Notes: generated by a model not told the origin, from the letters alone. Counted from the first letter of the stretch, positions 27,483 to 37,735 are shown. The stretch: DNA of 64,000 bases from Legionellales bacterium (GCA_027449905.1 DAIDKT010000101.1:1-64000); one strand, 5' to 3'. Numbers and translations are program-made.

Positions 27483-28697
27483 TTATATTTGATTTTTTGA
27501 TTGATCACTCGGTCTGGGTGATGGATATCGCTCTAAGCTTTCCATAAATAGCGATTCTAAAGCGATCAAGGAAGCGGTTTTTTTGCCCCAAAACCAGGTC
27601 CAGTGGCCTTGAGCTTGTTTAATCACTTGATACCTTGGATCAGTTTTAATAAAAGTATCTTGATAGCTTTGAATAGCCTCTCGTGATTTTAAGGCTCGTA
27701 ATTCACGGCGGACATCAATCAAAATTTTAGTCTTTAATACATCACCACGATATTTTTGATACTCTTCGGGAAGTTTATTCAATATTTTTGAATCCAATAA
27801 GATCCAATGTTTCCGCGCTTTAGCACCGTTTAGATTAGCATGTGGGTAATATTTTTTGATGATTTCTTCGGGCAATGTCAGAGATTGAGGTCGCGCGGAT
27901 TTTATGGGGTATTCAATTAGTGCTGTTTTTGTAACAGAACGTTGGTATTGCTCCGACCTATAGCAAACACCCCGAGTCCGCAAACCCAATCTATAATCGG
28001 AGGTTAACATATATTCTGTTTGTGTCGATCTGGACTGCAGAACCAAGGCGCGATCCATTTTAAGATTTTCATCGTATTCAGCTTTATCCTCTTTAGGCCA
28101 GGTGTTCGGATCATACATAGCAAAGATATCACCTTCTTCGGTCATATTCGGCTTTTCTTTATCTTCCAAAGCCGATTGCTTGATACGTATTGCATCCCGC
28201 TGAACACCAATCCGGTTATCTAATAGTTTTGAAGCTTCATCTTGATAACCATATACACGAACGAATGCCTTTTGCTGTTGGTCGCTATAGACTTCCATGA
28301 TCTTGTCATCACTTGCGGTGTAAATGCTCGGAGAATATGACCATAATTTCGCGAGCTCGATTGCCAACTGCTCAGCAAAGGATGCCTGGGTCATGTGCAT
28401 GGTTTCTAATTTATTGGATTTTTTACAACCGATAATATAGATGTCTTTCAAGTCTTGAGGGTTCTTTTGATAGATGCCAACCAGTGCCAACGCGGCTTTT
28501 TTGGGGGAAATGTCATCCAGACAAGGGCAACCAGATGCATCAATGGTGTTGGTTCCTAACAAGGTCACCATTTCATCCGGGGGAACAGAACGCAAATTCA
28601 CATCAAAGATAAATGATTGCTCAGGCTCAACTTGCAGATCTTGCGCCAGAAACACATCGTTAAAGTCCATGTAAATAACTGACATATAAAACACCAT
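27483..28697 (-). CDS. Hypothetical protein, effector candidate
   Basis: A 404-aa protein I cannot assign. The first 150 residues form an alpha/beta-looking segment with DIYIIGCKKSNKLETMHM and TQASFAEQLAIELAKLW. The GC followed by a SFAEQ helix vaguely recalls the Cys region of clan CD (C80-like) autoprocessing proteases, but the usual GHG histidine motif is not evident. The C-terminal half is charged and ends in a Pro/Ser/Asn/Gln-rich tail (YPSPRPSDQSKNQI). Several in-frame ATGs occur within the first 10 codons, none with a clear ribosome-binding site. It lies 116 bp upstream of the giant gene on the same strand, so the two may share a transcript. Confidence 0.6.
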   Translation of the reverse strand: MVFYMSVIYMDFNDVFLAQDLQVEPEQSFIFDVNLRSVPPDEMVTLLGTNTIDASGCPCLDDISPKKAALALVGIYQKNPQDLKDIYIIGCKKSNKLETMHMTQASFAEQLAIELAKLWSYSPSIYTASDDKIMEVYSDQQQKAFVRVYGYQDEASKLLDNRIGVQRDAIRIKQSALEDKEKPNMTEEGDIFAMYDPNTWPKEDKAEYDENLKMDRALVLQSRSTQTEYMLTSDYRLGLRTRGVCYRSEQYQRSVTKTALIEYPIKSARPQSLTLPEEIIKKYYPHANLNGAKARKHWILLDSKILNKLPEEYQKYRGDVLKTKILIDVRRELRALKSREAIQSYQDTFIKTDPRYQVIKQAQGHWTWFWGKKTASLIALESLFMESLERYPSPRPSDQSKNQI

Positions 28698-28736
28698 TTG
28701 CGTATTACATGTTCATATTATAGTCTATGTGAGTAT

Positions 28737-29048
28737 CTATTTAAACCACATGACGTCACACTTTTCATTGGCGGCAGCTTTTAATAAAGCTATCAACGGC
28801 ATGGCGCGATGAAATAAACTCACCTCGTCATCATCACTGTCCTGGACATCCGAATCATTGCTTTTTTTCTGGTGTGCTTTATGCTTTGTTAATTCTTGCT
28901 CCAATCGGCTCAAAGCAGGCAACACATCATCCGCTACGATGGCACCAGGAACCGAACCACTTTGACCCATCATGATCAATAAACGCTCTGCAATATCACC
29001 AAACATTGTAATATTTGCATAAGCTTGGCAAGAAAAAGTCACTAGCAT
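28737..29048 (-). CDS. DUF1840 family protein
   Basis: A 103-aa protein with the order typical of DUF1840: a short N-terminal strand pair, MMGQSGSVPGAIVADDVLPALSRLE, an acidic low-complexity linker (NDSDVQDSDDDE), then SLFHRAMPLIALLKAA and a terminal VMWFK. Function of the family is unknown. Its start overlaps the gltX stop by 7 nt, so it is translated with gltX. Assigned by memory of the family layout. Confidence 0.75.
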   Translation of the reverse strand: MLVTFSCQAYANITMFGDIAERLLIMMGQSGSVPGAIVADDVLPALSRLEQELTKHKAHQKKSNDSDVQDSDDDEVSLFHRAMPLIALLKAAANEKCDVMWFK

Positions 29049-30448
29049 ACAACGTCTCCCGTTTCACCTAAAATAAAAACAAGCCGTTTTAATACTTTGT
29101 CTCGTCCGAGCAAGGCCAGGGTTAAATCAATCGAAGGCGACATCGTGCCCCCGGTTACTGAGACTCGCAATGGTTGGGCAATTTTACCAAGGCCAACATC
29201 AGCAGCTACGGCCACGTCATGAATACAAGTTTGAATACTATCTCGCTCCCAATGTTCAATGGTCAACAATCGTTGATACAATGTTTTGAGCAAAGCCAGC
29301 GCATCTGGTTGCAAATGTTTTTTGACAGCGGCTTCGTCATAAACCACATCAGGTTCATAGAAATATCGACTTTTTTCACAGATCTCAGCCAAGGTCTTAC
29401 ACCGCTCCGCTTGGGCGCCAATTAAGTCTTCTAATGATGGTCCTTGTGATGAATGCATTCCCTGATGTTGAAATTGCCAGGCCAACGCATTGGCCACACT
29501 GGCCGGTGGATCACTTTTGAGATAATGTTGATTGAGCCAATTTAATTTATCATAATTAAAGCTCGAAACACCTCTGCTGACATGTTGCAAGTCAAACTGT
29601 GTGATCATCTCTTCTAGACTAAAGATCTCTTGATCACCGTGAGACCAACCCAAACGAACCAAATAATTTAGCAACGCATGGGGTAAAAATCCTTGTTCTT
29701 TAAATTGCATCACACTCACCGCCCCATGTCGTTTTGATAAGCGCTTGCCATCATCACCCAAGATCATGGGTAAGTGGGCAAAAACGGGGATAGGTGCATT
29801 TAAAGCATGAAACAAATTAATTTGACGCGGCGTATTGTTGATATGATCATCCCCACGAATCACATGGGTTATCTCCATATCCCAGTCATCAACCACGACA
29901 GCAAAGTTATACGTCGGATGTCCATCTGATCGTAAAATAATTAAATCATCAAGCTCCTGGTTATTGACTTGAATTTCACCATATACTTCATCGTGAAATG
30001 CCACCACACCACTTTCAGGATTTTTAAAACGCACAACGTGTGGTTGATGCTCATCCTGAAAAGTCCCTGCTCGACAATGACCATCATAACGTGGTTTTTC
30101 TTTTGCGGCGAGTTGCCGTTGACGCAAGTCATCTAGGCGTTCTTTACTGCAGTAACATCGATAGGCTTTGCCTTCATTTAAAAACTGTTGGACAATTTGT
30201 TCATAACGCTGATAACGATTGGTTTGATAAAACGGACCTTCATCGTAATTCAAACCAAGCCAATCCATGCCTTCTAAAATCGCGGCAACCGACTCTTCTG
30301 TCGAGCGTTCTCGATCGGTATCTTCAATTCTCAAAATAAATTGTCCATGGTGATGTCTGGCATACAACCATGAAAAAAGCGCTGTTCTAACGCCACCTAC
30401 ATGCAAAAACCCAGTTGGGCTTGGGGCGAAACGCGTTCGCACGGGCAT
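29042..30448 (-). CDS. gltX: Glutamyl-tRNA synthetase
   Basis: About 468 aa. Class I aminoacyl-tRNA synthetase charging tRNA-Glu. The HIGH signature is PSPTGFLHVGG and the KMSKS signature is KRLSKRHG. The start at 30448 (MPVRTRFAPSPTG) is chosen because AGGTGA lies 6 nt upstream; the frame extends further upstream without conservation. It leads a two-gene unit with the DUF1840 gene and diverges from the hybrid kinase gene. A tRNA-Glu gene is present at 2220-2295. Confidence 0.97.
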   Translation of the reverse strand: MPVRTRFAPSPTGFLHVGGVRTALFSWLYARHHHGQFILRIEDTDRERSTEESVAAILEGMDWLGLNYDEGPFYQTNRYQRYEQIVQQFLNEGKAYRCYCSKERLDDLRQRQLAAKEKPRYDGHCRAGTFQDEHQPHVVRFKNPESGVVAFHDEVYGEIQVNNQELDDLIILRSDGHPTYNFAVVVDDWDMEITHVIRGDDHINNTPRQINLFHALNAPIPVFAHLPMILGDDGKRLSKRHGAVSVMQFKEQGFLPHALLNYLVRLGWSHGDQEIFSLEEMITQFDLQHVSRGVSSFNYDKLNWLNQHYLKSDPPASVANALAWQFQHQGMHSSQGPSLEDLIGAQAERCKTLAEICEKSRYFYEPDVVYDEAAVKKHLQPDALALLKTLYQRLLTIEHWERDSIQTCIHDVAVAADVGLGKIAQPLRVSVTGGTMSPSIDLTLALLGRDKVLKRLVFILGETGDVVC

Positions 30449-30474
30449 AAAAATCACCTTTGGAATAATTCTGT

Positions 30475-30501
30475 TTGATTGGATCGGGTGTGTGTTATAA
30501 T
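30475..30501 (+). promoter_or_regulatory. Extended -10 promoter of the hybrid kinase operon
   Basis: TGTTATAATA gives a perfect TGnTATAAT (TATAAT at 30496-30501). An upstream TTGATT at 30475 is spaced only 15 bp, so the extended -10 probably carries recognition. The start codon follows at 30533. Confidence 0.65.
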
Positions 30502-30532
30502 AGCCGACTTTGGTGATAGCACAAATAATAAT

Positions 30533-33097
30533 ATGAAAAATTTGGGTATAAAAAATCAACTGCGTATCCTGACGTTGTCCCCTTTTGTGCTCTTAATCCT
30601 TTTTTGCGCATTCTTTTATAACTACCAGTGTCATCGCAATTTCAAATTGTATGAGTTATTCAGCCCGATTGGGGTATTTTCTGTAAGTGACTCCATGGGC
30701 TGGTTGTCGGTTCAATATCGAGAATCGTTAGTCCTCCTGAAACAATATCAAATGTATATACTGACAGTCAGTATCAGCGTGTTTTGCTTGGGCGTGGCGC
30801 TTATCGTCCATTTCCTCTTATCAAGAAACATCTACCGCCCCATCACCCGTTTGCGCCATAGCATGAAACAAATTCTCCGCGATGAATTTCAAACACCGAT
30901 TCAAGTATCGAGTAACGGTGAGCTCGGCATCATCGAGCGCGGATGTGCTCATTTGCAAGAAAAATATTTGAATGCAACCCATGAATTAAACCACCACATC
31001 GAAATTGCCACCCTTGAACTACATCAAAGTTTAGAGTTGCTTGAAGAAAAAAACATTCAATTATCCATCGAAAAAAAGAAAATTGAAGAAAAAAATCGCC
31101 AAAAATCTGAGTTCATCGCCAACATGAGTCATGAAATACGCACACCCATGAATGGTGTCATTGGGTTTACCAATGTTTTACTGGAAACCAAATTAGACTC
31201 GTTACAACTGGATTACGTTAAAACCATTCAATCATCCGCCCAAGATCTCTTGGTCATTATCAACGACATTTTGGATTATTCCAAATTAGATGCTGGCAAA
31301 TTACATCTGGACTCGATACCGCTCAATATTCGGGCGTGCATTGATGAAGTTTTGGCACTCATTACCCCCAATGCCCATCAAAAAAATATCGATCTTATTC
31401 CTATCACCGCAGGTGAAGTACCTAAAATTATTTTGGGTGACCCCTGGCGAATAAAGCAAATTATCACAAATTTGATTAGCAATGCCGTAAAATTCACAGA
31501 TTTTGGTTACGTATTAATCCGTACTGAAATTGAAGCGGAAACGAGTGCAGACTACACATTAAGAATTTCAGTCAGTGATACCGGCATTGGTATGTCCGAA
31601 GAAACACAAGCCACCTTATTCATGGCATTCACGCAAGCAGATACCACCATCACCCGTCGCTATGGTGGTTCCGGATTAGGACTCGTTATCTGCAAACGTT
31701 TGGTTGAACATATGCAAGGGCAAATTTCAATTCAAAGTGAACCGCACAAAGGAGCGACCTTTATCGTCACCCTTAAACTGGAAAAATTAGCCGCTTATGA
31801 AGCTGAAAAACATCAGCAGAATCACGCCCCCAAAATGAGTGTTCTGTGTTTTGAAGACAACCCTTTACACATGGAGGCCATTTCCAATGGTCTGAGCTAT
31901 TTGGGAATCCATTGTATTCCGGTGACCAAATTTGATCAATTGGAAGCTGCATTCATCACCCATTCAGATGCCCAGTTGGCCTTTATCAATATCAATCCCC
32001 ATACTGAACAAAAAACCGCTGAGATTTTGATAAAACAATCCACTCCCTGCGTTTTAGTTTCAAAAACCTATATCAAAAATTACCGTGATCTAGGTGCCAA
32101 AGGATTACTATTTAAACCACCAAATTTACAGAAACTGCATCAAGTAATCGAATCTATTAACTCAAACGAAAAAAGGATCACGACATGGGAAGGAGTGGAT
32201 GCTATGTTTAAAGACCCATCAGCTGACTGGGATAGTCAACAACTACAACGAGAATTAGCCAGAGCCAATGATATTTGTAAAAGCAATCTGGATAAAGAAG
32301 TCGAGTACAATGTGCAGAATTTAAAAAGATTGCGCGCACAATTGAAACAAAAACATGCGACTATCTTAATCGCTGAAGATAATCTTATCAGCCGCATGTT
32401 ACTGCAATCACTGCTCAGTGACAGTGCAACAGTTGAAGCGGTCAATGATGGTGAAGAGGCGATACAGGCTTGCAATAAAAGTCAATATTCAGCAATCTTA
32501 CTAGACTTACAAATGCCAAATCGCGATGGATTAGAAGCCGCGGAGTATATTCATCATGAGTCAATTCTTAATCAAAAAACGCCGATTATTTTAATCAGTG
32601 CCAATGGGTATGATATCCACCAAGGGAACCTGCAGAAAGCAGGTATCAATTTGTGTTTACAAAAACCAATCGATGAACCAAATTTATTGCATCATCTGTT
32701 ACAGTTGATCAATAAAAACTCAAACCCAGCCATTAATTGGAGTGTGTGTATTGAGAAAGCATCTGGTAATCACGCATTGGCTTCCGAGCTCCTGGTTTCA
32801 TTTATTAAAGAACTACAAGTCAATCGTGTGGAATTACTAGAGCTCTATCAACACAATGATCGCGTCAATATCGAAAAAATTGCCCACAAACTGCATGGCG
32901 GCTGTTGTTTTTGTGGGGTGAGCCGATTACAAAGTCACGTGGCCAACATCGAAAATCGGGTGTTGCATGTTAACCATGTGGATGAGCTCCAAGATTCGTT
33001 TTTGAAATTGATAGAAGAAATCGACGCGGTATTGACTGAATATGAAGCATCTTACCGTTTTGAAAGCTCACCAGAAAAGGAAAAGGAACTCGTATGA
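30533..33097 (+). CDS. Hybrid sensor histidine kinase, BarA/GacS/LetS-like
   Basis: About 854 aa, a tripartite phosphorelay kinase that probably signals to a GacA/LetA-type regulator. Order: two transmembrane helices near residues 14-32 and 75-98, a HAMP linker, a coiled stretch ([18 protein letters not shown]), HisKA with His200 in [11 protein letters not shown], an ATPase domain ([23 protein letters not shown]), a degenerate receiver, an active receiver with Asp658 ([11 protein letters not shown]), and an HPt domain with His785 (AHKLHGG). The first receiver has Asn where the phosphoacceptor Asp belongs (FININPH). The periplasmic loop is only about 40 residues, much shorter than in BarA. The ATG at 30533 gives the family start [11 protein letters not shown]. 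In Legionella this system controls the switch between replication and transmission. Confidence 0.92.
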   Translation: MKNLGIKNQLRILTLSPFVLLILFCAFFYNYQCHRNFKLYELFSPIGVFSVSDSMGWLSVQYRESLVLLKQYQMYILTVSISVFCLGVALIVHFLLSRNIYRPITRLRHSMKQILRDEFQTPIQVSSNGELGIIERGCAHLQEKYLNATHELNHHIEIATLELHQSLELLEEKNIQLSIEKKKIEEKNRQKSEFIANMSHEIRTPMNGVIGFTNVLLETKLDSLQLDYVKTIQSSAQDLLVIINDILDYSKLDAGKLHLDSIPLNIRACIDEVLALITPNAHQKNIDLIPITAGEVPKIILGDPWRIKQIITNLISNAVKFTDFGYVLIRTEIEAETSADYTLRISVSDTGIGMSEETQATLFMAFTQADTTITRRYGGSGLGLVICKRLVEHMQGQISIQSEPHKGATFIVTLKLEKLAAYEAEKHQQNHAPKMSVLCFEDNPLHMEAISNGLSYLGIHCIPVTKFDQLEAAFITHSDAQLAFININPHTEQKTAEILIKQSTPCVLVSKTYIKNYRDLGAKGLLFKPPNLQKLHQVIESINSNEKRITTWEGVDAMFKDPSADWDSQQLQRELARANDICKSNLDKEVEYNVQNLKRLRAQLKQKHATILIAEDNLISRMLLQSLLSDSATVEAVNDGEEAIQACNKSQYSAILLDLQMPNRDGLEAAEYIHHESILNQKTPIILISANGYDIHQGNLQKAGINLCLQKPIDEPNLLHHLLQLINKNSNPAINWSVCIEKASGNHALASELLVSFIKELQVNRVELLELYQHNDRVNIEKIAHKLHGGCCFCGVSRLQSHVANIENRVLHVNHVDELQDSFLKLIEEIDAVLTEYEASYRFESSPEKEKELV

Positions 33098-34332
33098 AAA
33101 ACGCAATCTATGCTCAATCAGGTGGAGTCACCGCTGTCATCAATGCCTCGGCTTGTGGCGTGATTCAGACAGCCAGACAATACCCCAATCAGATCGGCAC
33201 TGTGTTTGCAGCTAAAAATGGCATACTTGGGGCATTGAAAGAAGAACTGATTGACACATCGTTAGATAGTGATGCTGACATTGCCAAACTTCTACACACC
33301 CCTGCCGGTGCATTTGGATCCTGTCGCCATAAATTAAAAGACAATGGCCCCGAGTTTGCTCGTTTGCTTGAAGTCTTTAAAGCCCATAATATAGGATATT
33401 TTTTCTACAATGGTGGCGGGGATTCGCAAGACACAGCGCATAAAGTCGCAAAAATGAGCCTGGAAACTGGATTCCCTATCACGTGTATTGGCATACCAAA
33501 AACTGTCGATAATGATCTCCCTTTCACCGATGCATGCCCAGGATTTGGGTCAGTGGCCAAATATGTCGCTATTTCCACACGCGAAGCGGGTTTTGATATT
33601 GCATCAATGTGCGCTTCTTCTACCAAAGTTTTTATACTTGAAGTGATGGGTCGGCATGCAGGTTGGATAGCTGCAGCCAGCGGATTGGCTGGAACTCATC
33701 ATCAACCACCTCATATCATCTTGTTTCCAGAGGTGGCATTCAATCAAGCTTTATTTATTCAGCGCGTTGCTGAATGTGAACGGCAGTATGGTTATTGTGT
33801 GATCGTGGTATCAGAAGGGCTGCGTAATGAAGCCGGGAAATTTTTAAGTGATGCAGGCATCCGCGACGCATTTGGTCATGCACAACTTGGCGGTGTTGCG
33901 CCGGTTATTGCCCAACTTGTCAAACAGGAGCTTAACTTGAAATATCACTGGGCTGTTGCTGATTATTTACAACGCTCGGCACGCCATATTGCATCAGGTA
34001 TTGACGTAGAACAAGCATATGCGCTGGGAAAAGCTGCCGTCGAGTATGCGCTGGCCGGGCATAATGCCATCATGCCCATTATTGTCAGAGAACAAGATGA
34101 GCCCTATCGATGGAGCATTGACCATGTTCCGCTGGCAGATGTGGCGAATCAAGAAAAACAAATGCCTGCCGCTTTTATTCGCGAGGATGGAATGGGTATC
34201 ACCGATGCCTGTCGACGCTATTTAACACCCTTGATACAAGGCGAAGCTTATCCACCTTATATCGACGGCATGCCAGACTACGTCCAGCTTAAAAATCAAC
34301 TAACCCCAAAAAAGCTAGGTACATTTCAGTAG
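33094..34332 (+). CDS. pfp: Pyrophosphate-dependent 6-phosphofructokinase
   Basis: A 412-aa glycolytic enzyme that phosphorylates fructose 6-phosphate with PPi reversibly. The substrate loop [10 protein letters not shown], with Asp where ATP-type enzymes keep Gly, and [20 protein letters not shown] identify the PPi-using class; [16 protein letters not shown] is also typical. Its ATG overlaps the stop of the hybrid kinase by 4 nt and AAGGAAAAGGA lies upstream, so expression is tied to the signalling gene. That pairing is unusual. The 3' end is followed by a strong hairpin. Confidence 0.94.
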   Translation: MKNAIYAQSGGVTAVINASACGVIQTARQYPNQIGTVFAAKNGILGALKEELIDTSLDSDADIAKLLHTPAGAFGSCRHKLKDNGPEFARLLEVFKAHNIGYFFYNGGGDSQDTAHKVAKMSLETGFPITCIGIPKTVDNDLPFTDACPGFGSVAKYVAISTREAGFDIASMCASSTKVFILEVMGRHAGWIAAASGLAGTHHQPPHIILFPEVAFNQALFIQRVAECERQYGYCVIVVSEGLRNEAGKFLSDAGIRDAFGHAQLGGVAPVIAQLVKQELNLKYHWAVADYLQRSARHIASGIDVEQAYALGKAAVEYALAGHNAIMPIIVREQDEPYRWSIDHVPLADVANQEKQMPAAFIREDGMGITDACRRYLTPLIQGEAYPPYIDGMPDYVQLKNQLTPKKLGTFQ

Positions 34333-34350
34333 GTTGGGCCTTGGCCCAAC
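34331..34350. terminator. Perfect hairpin between convergent pfp and pilin genes
   Basis: GTTGGGCC-TT-GGCCCAAC at 34333-34350 lies 1 bp after the pfp stop and 5 bp before the pilin stop. There is no U-tract on either strand, so termination is plausible but not certain. The sequence is a fragment of the GTTGGGCC repeat family seen elsewhere in the window. Confidence 0.5.
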
Positions 34351-34355
34351 AAAGC

Positions 34356-34781
34356 TCACTCATCCATTCTTTTTCTACAATTCGACGGACGATATTGCAA
34401 TGGCAAACTACCCTCATTACAAGTCCACATCACATCACCTGTTGGACTAACAATCGGAGATAAGATCATGGTGCCATTACCAGCGATGGGAGTAAACGTG
34501 ACTGTAATATCCCCTGATTGGGTATTCAGCTTGATTGAAGAGACGTTTTTTGTGGGAGGTGGGCTTTTGTACCCCTTGCCAATATTACCCGCCGGCATAC
34601 CAAAACTCGATGCAACGGTCTCTTCTACAGCAGCTTTTGCCGAAGCAGCCAAGCTCATGCCCTCAATAACGCGAGCCCGGACGACATAATTTTGATAAGC
34701 CGGGATGGCAATCGATGTTAGAATACCGATGATTGCTATTACGATCATTAACTCAATTAATGTAAAACCTTTTTGCTTCAT
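34356..34781 (-). CDS. pilA: Type IV pilin (major pilin-like)
   Basis: About 141 aa. Prepilin with a short positively charged leader and the cleavage/methylation site MKQKG^[14 protein letters not shown], including Glu5 of the mature protein. The hydrophobic N-terminal helix runs to about residue 30. A C-terminal disulfide loop is formed by the Cys of MWTCNEG and RPSNCRK. The ATG at 34781 is chosen because GGAGG lies 6 nt upstream. A single gene, divergent from bolA. The size fits PilA/PilE-type major pilins; a role in twitching or DNA uptake is inferred from the family. Confidence 0.92.
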   Translation of the reverse strand: MKQKGFTLIELMIVIAIIGILTSIAIPAYQNYVVRARVIEGMSLAASAKAAVEETVASSFGMPAGNIGKGYKSPPPTKNVSSIKLNTQSGDITVTFTPIAGNGTMILSPIVSPTGDVMWTCNEGSLPLQYRPSNCRKRMDE

Positions 34782-34842
34782 CCTAGCCTCCAACTGGTGT
34801 ATACTGATACAATGCACATATAAAAGAACTGATTGATTCATT

Positions 34843-35151
34843 ATGCTCAGATCACAACGTCTAGATCATGCACTAAGTCACGCATTAAAGCCAGTGTTAT
34901 TAAAGATAGAAAATGAATCTTTTCGTCATCGGGTTCCCGCAGATGCAGAGTCGCATTTCAAAATAATTATTGTATCGAGTCAGTTTGAGGGGTTAAAACA
35001 AATAGACCGTCATCGCATGATCCAATCCATCGTCGCGGCAGAATTCAAAGACGGATTACATGCTTTATCTCTATCATTACATACACCAGTCGAGTGGCAG
35101 AATACGCAGAGTGTCATCGCGTCTCCACCTTGCCAACATCAAGACAAATAG
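34843..35151 (+). CDS. bolA: BolA family protein
   Basis: A 102-aa BolA/IbaG-type protein. The family core [16 protein letters not shown] and [14 protein letters not shown] is clear, with a C-terminal [11 protein letters not shown] strand. BolA proteins partner with monothiol glutaredoxins in iron-sulfur handling and act in stationary-phase morphology. The start is 61 bp from the divergent pilin start, so the two promoters share a small region. The ribosome-binding site is weak. The segment after the BolA fold is a short polar tail. Confidence 0.88.
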   Translation: MLRSQRLDHALSHALKPVLLKIENESFRHRVPADAESHFKIIIVSSQFEGLKQIDRHRMIQSIVAAEFKDGLHALSLSLHTPVEWQNTQSVIASPPCQHQDK

Positions 35152-35172
35152 GGTCGTCCTCCGAACATCAAT

Positions 35173-35315
35173 AGACCTCTTGCATAACCTGCGCCTTTTG
35201 CATGATTGCGGCGTTCTAAACATTTCTGCGGTGCTCATTTACTCATGTAAACTCCGCCCCTTGAAATGTTTATGCCTTGCACTCAAACAAAATTCTCAGG
35301 TTATACAAAAGGTCT
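35173..35315. repeat. Palindromic element, 143 bp
   Basis: Ends AGACCTCTTGCATAACCTG (35173-35191) and CAGGTTATACAAAAGGTCT (35297-35315) match in inverse in 17 of 19 positions. Nested inside are TAAACATTTC/GAAATGTTTA (35217-35226, 35263-35272) and a central TTTAC/GTAAA stem. No coding sequence. MITE-like. Confidence 0.7.
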
Positions 35316-35358
35316 AATATCACCCTCCAAGGAATTACCTGTTGACAATAAGTAAACA

Positions 35359-35522
35359 TCATTAAATACCTATCACTTTTTTCATCCCAACTGCAATGAA
35401 TCTTTGAACTTTGTTCAATCGAAAAAAAGCTTACATAGAATGACTATGCACGCCTTTTTTCTCAATCTCAAAGTTCAAATCTCAATCACATTTGTGCGAA
35501 AAAAGTGATAGGTATTTAATGA
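35359..35522. repeat. Palindromic element, 164 bp, with 25-bp perfect ends
   Basis: The 25-bp sequence at 35359-35383 (TCATTAAATACCTATCACTT then TTTTC) recurs perfectly inverted at 35498-35522. Internal inverted pairs are TTTGAACTTTG/CAAAGTTCAAA (35403-35413, 35469-35479) and CATAG/CTATG (35434-35448). The right edge continues into TGAAGTCCGCTTA, the half-site of the palindrome at 61425. Together with the preceding element it fills the roughly 450-bp gap after bolA. Confidence 0.75.
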
Positions 35523-35605
35523 AGTCCGCTTATAACTTCCCCCCAAGCTTCCAAATTGGGTGCCATTGATCTATAATGCGCATTTTTTGCTAGGTTTTAT
35601 CACGA

Positions 35606-37021
35606 ATGAAAAAATGGTCTCCAGAAAAAATATCGGTCATGGCATTGGTATTACTGATCACGGGAGCCATTGATAGTGTTAGAAACTTACCAGCCACCGC
35701 CTTATTTGGCTCATCTTTGCTATTCTTTTTTATTTTTTCTGCGGTGATTTTTTTGATTCCAGTTGCTTTGGTTTCTGCTGAGTTATCTTCAACCTGGGCA
35801 GATGAGGAAGGTGGGATTTATAGTTGGGTCAAACATGCATATGGTAGCAACATGGCATTTTTTACCATTTGGCTGCAGTGGATTAATACCATGGCTTGGT
35901 ACCCGACGATTCTTTCATTTATTGCAGGCACCCTCGCCTATTTAATCGATCCAGCTTTGGCACAAAATAAATTTTATTTGATTGCGGTGATACTGATCGT
36001 TTTTTGGTCTTTAACAATATTGGGATTATCTGGATTAAAAGCTTCAGCAAAATTTGCAGGAGTTTGCGCCATTATTGGCATGTTAATCCCGATTGGATTA
36101 ATTATTGTCTTGGCTTTGATTTGGTTGTTAAAAGGGAATCCCAGCGCCATTCATTTAGATTTACAAAATTTATTACCCGACTGGCATCAAAGTCAATCCT
36201 GGGTATCATTGACTGCTATCATGACCTCATTTCTTGGCATGGAGCTCGCGGCAGTTCATGTTCGTCATGTGAATGACCCTCAACGCAACTTTCCCAGGGC
36301 GATGTTTTTTTCTGTGATCTTAATCTTAATAACCATGGTACTTGGCTCATTGGCTATTGCCATCGTATTGCCGCGTTTAGATATTGGCTTGGTGCAGGGT
36401 GTCATGCAGGCTTTTACCAATTTTTTTGAGGCGTATCATCTCACTTTATGCATGCCAATACTGGTCATCATGCTCTTATTAGGAAGCTTAGGCAGCATGG
36501 TCAATTGGATTATTTCCCCAGCCAAAGGTTTACTACTAGCCGCCGATCATGGTTTTTTACCCACCTGGCTCTACAAATTAAACCGACACGGGGTTGCATC
36601 CCGTATTTTATTATTGCAGGCCGTTTTGGTAACCATTTTGTGCAGTGGCTTTTTGCTCATACCCTCGGTCAATGGATTTTACTGGCTTTTTACCGCGTTA
36701 AGCACCGAGCTTTATATTCTGATGTATGTCATGATGTTTATCGCCGCAATCCGGCTTAAAAACAAACACTGCAACATGCCGCGTCCTTTTGCAGTTCCTG
36801 GTGGCAAGATTGGATACTATTTTACCTGTTGCTTAGGCTTGGTTGGATGCTTTGTTACCTTGGTAGTCGGTTTTTTCCCGCCTGAGGAAGCGACCGGGAT
36901 CGGCGGTGCCAATCATTTTCGATTTATCTTTACTTGCGGTATCTTGATGATGCTCATGCCTGCGTTGTTTTTATATTTCCGAAAAAAATGGCGAGTCAAA
37001 GTATATAGCCCTTCCACCTGA
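35606..37021 (+). CDS. Amino acid permease, APC superfamily (glutamate:GABA antiporter-like)
   Basis: A 471-aa integral membrane protein with about 12 transmembrane helices. The N-terminal helix 1 region LLITGAIDSVRNLPATALFG and helix 2 AELSSTWADEEGGIYSWVKHAYG match the APC family, particularly the GGA branch common in Legionella and Coxiella. MELAAVHVRHVNDPQRNFPRAMF corresponds to the conserved helix 6 region. Probably imports or exchanges amino acids across the inner membrane; substrate not determinable. A TATAAT at 35572-35577 lies 28 bp before the ATG. A compound repeat follows the gene. Confidence 0.9.
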   Translation: MKKWSPEKISVMALVLLITGAIDSVRNLPATALFGSSLLFFFIFSAVIFLIPVALVSAELSSTWADEEGGIYSWVKHAYGSNMAFFTIWLQWINTMAWYPTILSFIAGTLAYLIDPALAQNKFYLIAVILIVFWSLTILGLSGLKASAKFAGVCAIIGMLIPIGLIIVLALIWLLKGNPSAIHLDLQNLLPDWHQSQSWVSLTAIMTSFLGMELAAVHVRHVNDPQRNFPRAMFFSVILILITMVLGSLAIAIVLPRLDIGLVQGVMQAFTNFFEAYHLTLCMPILVIMLLLGSLGSMVNWIISPAKGLLLAADHGFLPTWLYKLNRHGVASRILLLQAVLVTILCSGFLLIPSVNGFYWLFTALSTELYILMYVMMFIAAIRLKNKHCNMPRPFAVPGGKIGYYFTCCLGLVGCFVTLVVGFFPPEEATGIGGANHFRFIFTCGILMMLMPALFLYFRKKWRVKVYSPST

Positions 37022-37195
37022 AAATACTGAATGTCAACTGGCCCCTTCTAATCACACAAAGATCAATATATAAACATAAAACCCGATTCGTGACCGTCAG
37101 GGAGCGGAAATTTGCGCATAAAACCCGAACCGTGACCGTTAGGGAGCGGAAATTTTGTTTAGCACGTGATATACACGTAACTTACTGATCTATTA

Positions 37196-37357
37196 TTAGG
37201 GTTTGTTGACAATACATCTTTCGAAGCCCTACTTCCCGCTGCTTGTCCGCGGGATCCAGAGATCTTGCTCAAGGCACAGCAATATTGTAGTAAAACAGAT
37301 CTCCACGTCCCGCGAACAAGTCGCGGGACGTGGAGATCTGAATTGTCAACAGCCCCT
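37196..37357. repeat. Nested-palindrome MITE, diverged copy
   Basis: Starts AGGGTTTGTTGACAAT and ends GATCTGAATTGTCAACAGCC. The internal arms TCCCGCTGCTTGTCCGCGGG and GTCCCGCGAACAAGTCGCGG resemble the copy at 15781. The left outer arm is more diverged than the right. Confidence 0.75.
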
Positions 37358-37561
37358 AATTTTGGGGGAAATTAAAAGTGACGGAGACCTGTATTCATCG
37401 CCATGTTAAACATCGAGATGTCTTTTAAAAATTAAATGCCTGACTCTGGATGCCCTTGGCCAGGCATGTTAGATCCAATCATGTGCACTGCATTATTCAT
37501 GCCATATTACAGACAAAACAAATAATAAACACAATAAAATCATATGCTTCTCGGCATTTAA

Positions 37562-37735
37562 ATAAATGCAAAATTGGATGGTCACAGAGTAAATCGATGG
37601 GCATGACAAGGTAGCACACGATATTTATGGAAAGATGCAGAGGTTGAAGCTGCAATACAGTATGTTGTTTATGAACAAGGCTTACCAATGTCTATATTTG
37701 AAAACAAAAATCGAACATCCAATATGGGTATGTAA
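37562..37735 (+). pseudogene. Second copy of the REP-linked protein remnant
   Basis: Reads KLDGHRVNRWA-stop-QGSTRYLW, then EAAIQYVVYEQGLPMSIF. Aligned with the copy at 16069, one CGA has become TGA and one His has become Gln. Clearly a degraded relative; no catalytic residues seen. Confidence 0.55.
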
